From Akanthomyces muscarius (taxonomy: Eukaryota > Ascomycota > Sordariomycetes > Hypocreales > Cordycipitaceae), in assembly GCF_028009165.1 (NCBI RefSeq), contig NC_079241.1, forward strand, positions 7,378,001 through 7,442,000: DNA of 64,000 bases. Reading direction: 5' to 3'. Shown piece after piece: positions 60,149 through 64,000 of the stretch; the stretch's first letter is position 1, and each line of letters begins with the position of its first letter. The notes under the pieces were generated by a model. That model worked only from the letters and a program-made list of their open reading frames with translations. It was not told where the DNA came from and did no database searches. The position numbers and the translations under genes are program-made.

Positions 60149-63100
60149 TTGGTTCCCAGGTGTTCTCGGAGTTAGGGTATTCCTTCCATTTAATGAGATA
60201 TTCGCGTTTTTTGTGGTTTCCTCGTGCTCTGAGTACTTTCTCAATTTCGTATTCGTCGTTGTTTTCCACAACAATGTCTGTAGTGACTGTGATGTCATCT
60301 GGTGCTTTTTCCAGTAATGAGATATGGAATATGGGATGGATTCTCATTCCATCGGGTAATGATAGTTCGTAGTTGGTGTTCGATATTTTTCGTTTGATAA
60401 GGAATGGTCCGATTTTCTTCCAGTCGAGTTTGTCGCTGGGTCGCTTTGTTTTGATGTTTTTGCGTATGAGGTAGACTTTATGTCCCTCCTCTAGGATTGG
60501 CGCTGGCAATCTCTTTTTGTCCGCATAGTGTTTCATACGGTTTTGTAAAAATATCCATTCTTGTTGCAGTTGTTTTTGTATTTCCGTGATTGTTGCTGCA
60601 TGTGCTGTAGCTGCTGGTGCGTTGACATTCCGTGTCGCGTGTGTTGCGATCACAGGGTCGAATCCGTAATTCGCTTTGAATGGTGACATCTTCATGTTGT
60701 CGATTTCGGAGCTATTGTAAGCCCATTGTGCGAGTGGTAGCCACTCTACCCAATCATCTTGTTGGTGGTTGACATAGCTTCGTAGGTATTGTTCCAGTAC
60801 TTGGTTCAGAATCTCAGTCTGACCATCTGACTGTGGGTGGAATGCCGTAGATAAGCTTTGCTTGATCTTCATTGTCTCCATGAGGCATTTCCAGAAGTTT
60901 GATGTGAACAATTTGTCGCGATCCGATATAAGTTTTGTTGGTAATCCGTGTTGAGCGATAACTGTTTTGAAAAACATGTACGCCAAGTCTTTGGTGTCGC
61001 TAGATTCCATGTAAGGAATATAGTAGGCATACTTTGTGAGTTTATCGACAATGACCAGGATACTGTCGTAGTGTACTCCTGTCATGGGTTCTTTGGACTT
61101 TGGTAGCTTGACGATGAAGTCCATGGTAACAGTTTGCCATGCTCTTTCAGGTGGTGATATCGGTTGTAGTTCGCCGTAAGGTGCATGTCGTGCTGACTTT
61201 GCTTTGTTGCAAACGTCGCATTTTCTGATAATTTCTTGCACAATCTTCCTGCTCTCAGGGAAGTCATATGATCTTCGTAGTCGACTAATTGTTTTTGCAA
61301 CACCTTGGTGTCCATGTAGCGGGTGTGCGTGTATTTCTTCCACAAGCTGTTTTTGTAATACAGCTGGGACGTATAGTCGATCGTTGTAAAAGTAGTCATT
61401 TTCTTTCCGTGTGAGAAATGGGGTCGATCTCCAAGTGTCGGTTAGACGGTCTCCTTGGATTCTTGACTTGATTCTTCGCAGCCAGATGTCATCTGGTTGT
61501 ACTTGCCAAGTCATGTTGATTTCTCGGGTGCCTAGTACAAGGTTCCCGTCCTTGGTTTGGCGTAGCAAGGGTGCATTGTCCACTTGCTGTTCTGTCTTCA
61601 AATCCTCTCTTCGGCTGAGCGCGTCTGCTCTTCCGTTTTCGGATCCTTTGCGATATATGATTTCGAAATCATAGTCTGTGAGGGTTTCGTACCATCTGAT
61701 CTGTCGTTTGTTCAGATCTTTCGTAGTCGTAAAGGAGGTTAGGTTCTTGTGGTCGGTGTAGACCTTGATCTTATGATTCGCTCCTTTTAGGTAATGCTTC
61801 CATTCCTTGAAGGCTTCGATAATAGCCATAAGTTCTTTATCGTGTATGCCGTAGTTCAATTCTGGTCCGTGGAGTTTCTTTGAGAAGAATGCGACTGGGT
61901 GAAGTCGGTCTTCGTTGTCTCGTTGTCCAAGTTGTCCGCCGAGTGCGTAGTCTGAAGCGTCGGTTTCAACTTCGAATGGTTTGTCGGGGTCGGCTGTAAG
62001 TAGAACTGGCTCATCTAGGATTTTCTCTTTTAGTTTCTGGAAGGCGTCGGCTTCCTTGTCTGTCCATTGGAATTCGTTATCCTTCTTCGTGAGGTTGGTA
62101 AGAGGAATGGTGATTTCTCCGAATCCGCGGATGAAGCGTCGATAGAAGTTTGCGAATCCGAGGAATCCTCTTACTTCTCTGATGTTGGTTGGCGTGGGCC
62201 AGTTCCGAACATCTTCGATTTTGGATGGACTCATCCTGATTTGTCCTGGTGTAATTTCGTATCCTAGGAACTCGACTTTGTGTTGATGGAATTTGCTCTT
62301 AGCTACTTCAACGAGGAGCTGGTTGTCTTGTAGCGTCTGTAGTACTTCATGTACATGTTTCTTGTGTTCCTCAAGTGTGTTGGAGAATATGAGGATGTCG
62401 TCAAGATAGACAACAACGAATTTGTCGAGCTGTTTCCGTAAAACATTGTCGATCATGGTTTGGAATGTTGCGGGTGCGTTGGTGAGGCCGAATGGCATCA
62501 CAAGATACTCGAAATGTCCTCTCGTGGTTCGAAAGGCGGTTTTCCACTCGTGACCTTTAGCCATACGAATCAGATTGTAAGCTCCTTTTAGGTCGAGGGT
62601 GGTAAACCACTTGGCTTGTCCAAGCTTGTCTCGTATCTCCGCAATGAGTGGTAACGGATATCGGTTCTTGATTGTGATCTTGTTAAGTTGCCGATAGTCG
62701 ATGCATGGTCGTAGCTTTCCGTTTTTCTTTGGTACCCATAGGATTGGGTATCCTGCTGGGGATTCTGATGGTCGTATGTATCCCTTTTGTAGCATCTCGT
62801 CCAGATACTCCTTAAGAGCTTTGTCTTGTGCAGGGTTCTGGGGATATATCTTGTTGAACGTTGGTTCAGTACCGGGCTGGAGCTTGATCTCGTGGTCCCA
62901 GCGTGAATGCTCCGGTAGTCCTGTTTCTAGCTCTCCGCTGAACAGCTTGCTGTACTTTGAGTATTCCTCGGGAATCTCCGTTGTACTAGCTTTGGGCTCT
63001 CTGGCGATCACATATATTCCTAGAGGCCTGTCTTGATTCGATTGAGGTGCTCCTTGTGAGCCGCTCTCATTGTCGTAATCGCATCCTGGTGGATCCCATT

Positions 63101-63434
63101 GGAGTTGGCCTGTTCTCCAGTTGACTCGGGGATTGCTCGCTCGCAACCAGGGTATCCCTAGTATAACATCGTGTTTTGAGATCACTGTGATGTCCAAGGT
63201 AACATGGTGTTTCGTGCCTTGTATATCGATCGGAAGTTGCGCTACTTCCATATCGACTACTCCTTGGCCGAATTTTACTGCATGTCCTTCCACAGTCGTG
63301 AGTCGGTAGGGCTCGTCTTTCATATTCCAAGGCAATCGTAATTTGTTGACGAGATTCGGCGAGATAAAGTTTCCTTGTGCTCCGCTATCGATCATTGCCT
63401 GGATCTTTCTTCCCATGATCTTCATGGTAATCAT
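60072..63434 (-). CDS. chromovirus pol polyprotein (copy 4)
   Basis: 1,120 residues from the first ATG, identical in translation to pol of copies 2 and 3, all domains intact; frameshift site at 63524-63530. Confidence 0.95.
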   Translation of the reverse strand: MITMKIMGRKIQAMIDSGAQGNFISPNLVNKLRLPWNMKDEPYRLTTVEGHAVKFGQGVVDMEVAQLPIDIQGTKHHVTLDITVISKHDVILGIPWLRASNPRVNWRTGQLQWDPPGCDYDNESGSQGAPQSNQDRPLGIYVIAREPKASTTEIPEEYSKYSKLFSGELETGLPEHSRWDHEIKLQPGTEPTFNKIYPQNPAQDKALKEYLDEMLQKGYIRPSESPAGYPILWVPKKNGKLRPCIDYRQLNKITIKNRYPLPLIAEIRDKLGQAKWFTTLDLKGAYNLIRMAKGHEWKTAFRTTRGHFEYLVMPFGLTNAPATFQTMIDNVLRKQLDKFVVVYLDDILIFSNTLEEHKKHVHEVLQTLQDNQLLVEVAKSKFHQHKVEFLGYEITPGQIRMSPSKIEDVRNWPTPTNIREVRGFLGFANFYRRFIRGFGEITIPLTNLTKKDNEFQWTDKEADAFQKLKEKILDEPVLLTADPDKPFEVETDASDYALGGQLGQRDNEDRLHPVAFFSKKLHGPELNYGIHDKELMAIIEAFKEWKHYLKGANHKIKVYTDHKNLTSFTTTKDLNKRQIRWYETLTDYDFEIIYRKGSENGRADALSRREDLKTEQQVDNAPLLRQTKDGNLVLGTREINMTWQVQPDDIWLRRIKSRIQGDRLTDTWRSTPFLTRKENDYFYNDRLYVPAVLQKQLVEEIHAHPLHGHQGVAKTISRLRRSYDFPESRKIVQEIIRKCDVCNKAKSARHAPYGELQPISPPERAWQTVTMDFIVKLPKSKEPMTGVHYDSILVIVDKLTKYAYYIPYMESSDTKDLAYMFFKTVIAQHGLPTKLISDRDKLFTSNFWKCLMETMKIKQSLSTAFHPQSDGQTEILNQVLEQYLRSYVNHQQDDWVEWLPLAQWAYNSSEIDNMKMSPFKANYGFDPVIATHATRNVNAPAATAHAATITEIQKQLQQEWIFLQNRMKHYADKKRLPAPILEEGHKVYLIRKNIKTKRPSDKLDWKKIGPFLIKRKISNTNYELSLPDGMRIHPIFHISLLEKAPDDITVTTDIVVENNDEYEIEKVLRARGNHKKREYLIKWKEYPNSENTWEPIKNLSGCSELLAQFHRKAETHPTSS

Positions 63435-63502
63435 AAGGTGTGCGGTACTGCCGATGTCTGCAGTACATAGAGACCTGTCAGATCTCCGTCGAAGAGTCGG
63501 TC

Positions 63503-64000
63503 TTACTTGCAGCGACGGCTGTCTTTTCCCGAATTCCTCTTTTGTTCGCGTTCCTTCTTTCGTAATTGTCGGTGGTAATCTTCCGATTGTTCGGAGCTTG
63601 GGCAGCGTTCTGTTTGCTTGCCGGCTATGTTGATCGAACTCGGACTAGGCGAGTTTCTCGTCATTACACGGTTTCCTCCATCCTCATAACGTGAGGTCAT
63701 GGCTCGGATAGTGTATGCGTTTTCGTCCTCAACATAGTAAGTTGCGTCGTCGTTCTTCTTGAGAAGCAACGTGTTGGAGGTTCTTCTCCAAATTTTCCAG
63801 TGTCGGAGGTCTGTCTCCAAAAAGGGTCCTTGGCCCGTGTGCTGTGGCTTGGGGAACCATCTGTATTCAAGTTTCTTCCAGAGGTGTCTCTGGCATCCGT
63901 GGTGTGGGCAAGAGGCCCATGAAATCATGGCGTGTTCCCTGTGTGATATGCTTACGACAGGGTTTCGTCGGATATAGGCGGTACTCATTCCGATGGGTCG
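63503..64000 (-). CDS. chromovirus gag (copy 4), partial
   Basis: C-terminal part of gag only; the frame is open to the window edge. It contains the second Cys/His patch (S-C-P-H-H-G-C-Q-R-H) and the slippery heptamer. The capsid domain and start lie beyond 64000. Confidence 0.9.
   Translation of the reverse strand, partial: RPIGMSTAYIRRNPVVSISHREHAMISWASCPHHGCQRHLWKKLEYRWFPKPQHTGQGPFLETDLRHWKIWRRTSNTLLLKKNDDATYYVEDENAYTIRAMTSRYEDGGNRVMTRNSPSPSSINIAGKQTERCPSSEQSEDYHRQLRKKEREQKRNSGKDSRRCK

Larger units (their letters stand above)
59087..64000 (-). mobile_element. chromovirus copy 4, cut by the window edge
   Basis: Begins with the LTR at 59087-59391 and continues through the antisense gene, pol and the 3' part of gag to the end of the window. 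What is visible is identical in layout and translation to copies 2 and 3, so the array continues to the right. Confidence 0.9.

Overview
The window looks like nuclear DNA of a filamentous ascomycete, most likely a Sordariomycete and perhaps Hypocreales. The reasons are short GT-AG introns of about 47-68 bp with CTAAC/CTAAT-type branch sites, Zn2Cys6 regulators, Dal5-type permeases, an F-box/LRR gene, a PNP-NACHT-ankyrin receptor and TTAGGG telomere-type motifs. The species cannot be named from sequence alone. TTAGGG on the + strand runs left to right, so the chromosome end probably lies to the right: a gene-bearing arm (1-32 kb) passes into a subtelomere (32-64 kb).

Region 1 (1-32.3 kb), single-copy genes: a small secreted protein (2007); a Dal5-like MFS permease (4229) convergent with a secreted GH2 exo-beta-D-glucosaminidase (6128-8806, -); an F-box/LRR protein (10876); an F-box relic (13364); a possible carbohydrate cluster made of a Zn2Cys6 factor (14144), a GH31 alpha-glycosidase (16359-18911, -) and a second Dal5-like permease (19446), the last two sharing a divergent promoter with a CGG-N8-CGG site; a decayed methionine aminopeptidase 1 copy (21290-22641, -); a secreted multicopper oxidase (24191); a mitochondrial-type NAD(H) kinase (26334, -); and a PNP-NACHT-ankyrin NLR-type receptor (28416-32258) whose 3' end runs into the repeats.

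Region 2 (32.3-41.7 kb): AT/TA-rich DNA that looks RIP-mutated, followed by an intact-looking non-LTR retrotransposon on the - strand (zinc fingers, reverse transcriptase, CCHC knuckle, restriction-like endonuclease; one long frame split by a single TAG). The same element 3' terminus occurs three times, each time joined to TTAGGG motifs, and two elements stand head-to-tail with a telomere-repeat spacer. This is the architecture of a retrotransposon family that inserts at telomeres, and it is the main discovery candidate.

Region 3 (41.7-64 kb): a tandem array of a Ty3/gypsy chromovirus on the - strand, with neighbours sharing 305-bp LTRs. Copy 1 has a 1474-bp internal deletion; copies 2 and 3 are full units with a 6299-bp period; copy 4 leaves the window. 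Every copy carries gag, pol with a C-terminal chromodomain, a candidate -1 frameshift site G GGA AAA between them, and a convergent antisense gene for a small cysteine-cluster/coiled-coil protein. The copies are identical in translation and not RIP-mutated, so the array is young, or is partly an assembly product. Its left LTR sits in the 5' repeats of the non-LTR element.
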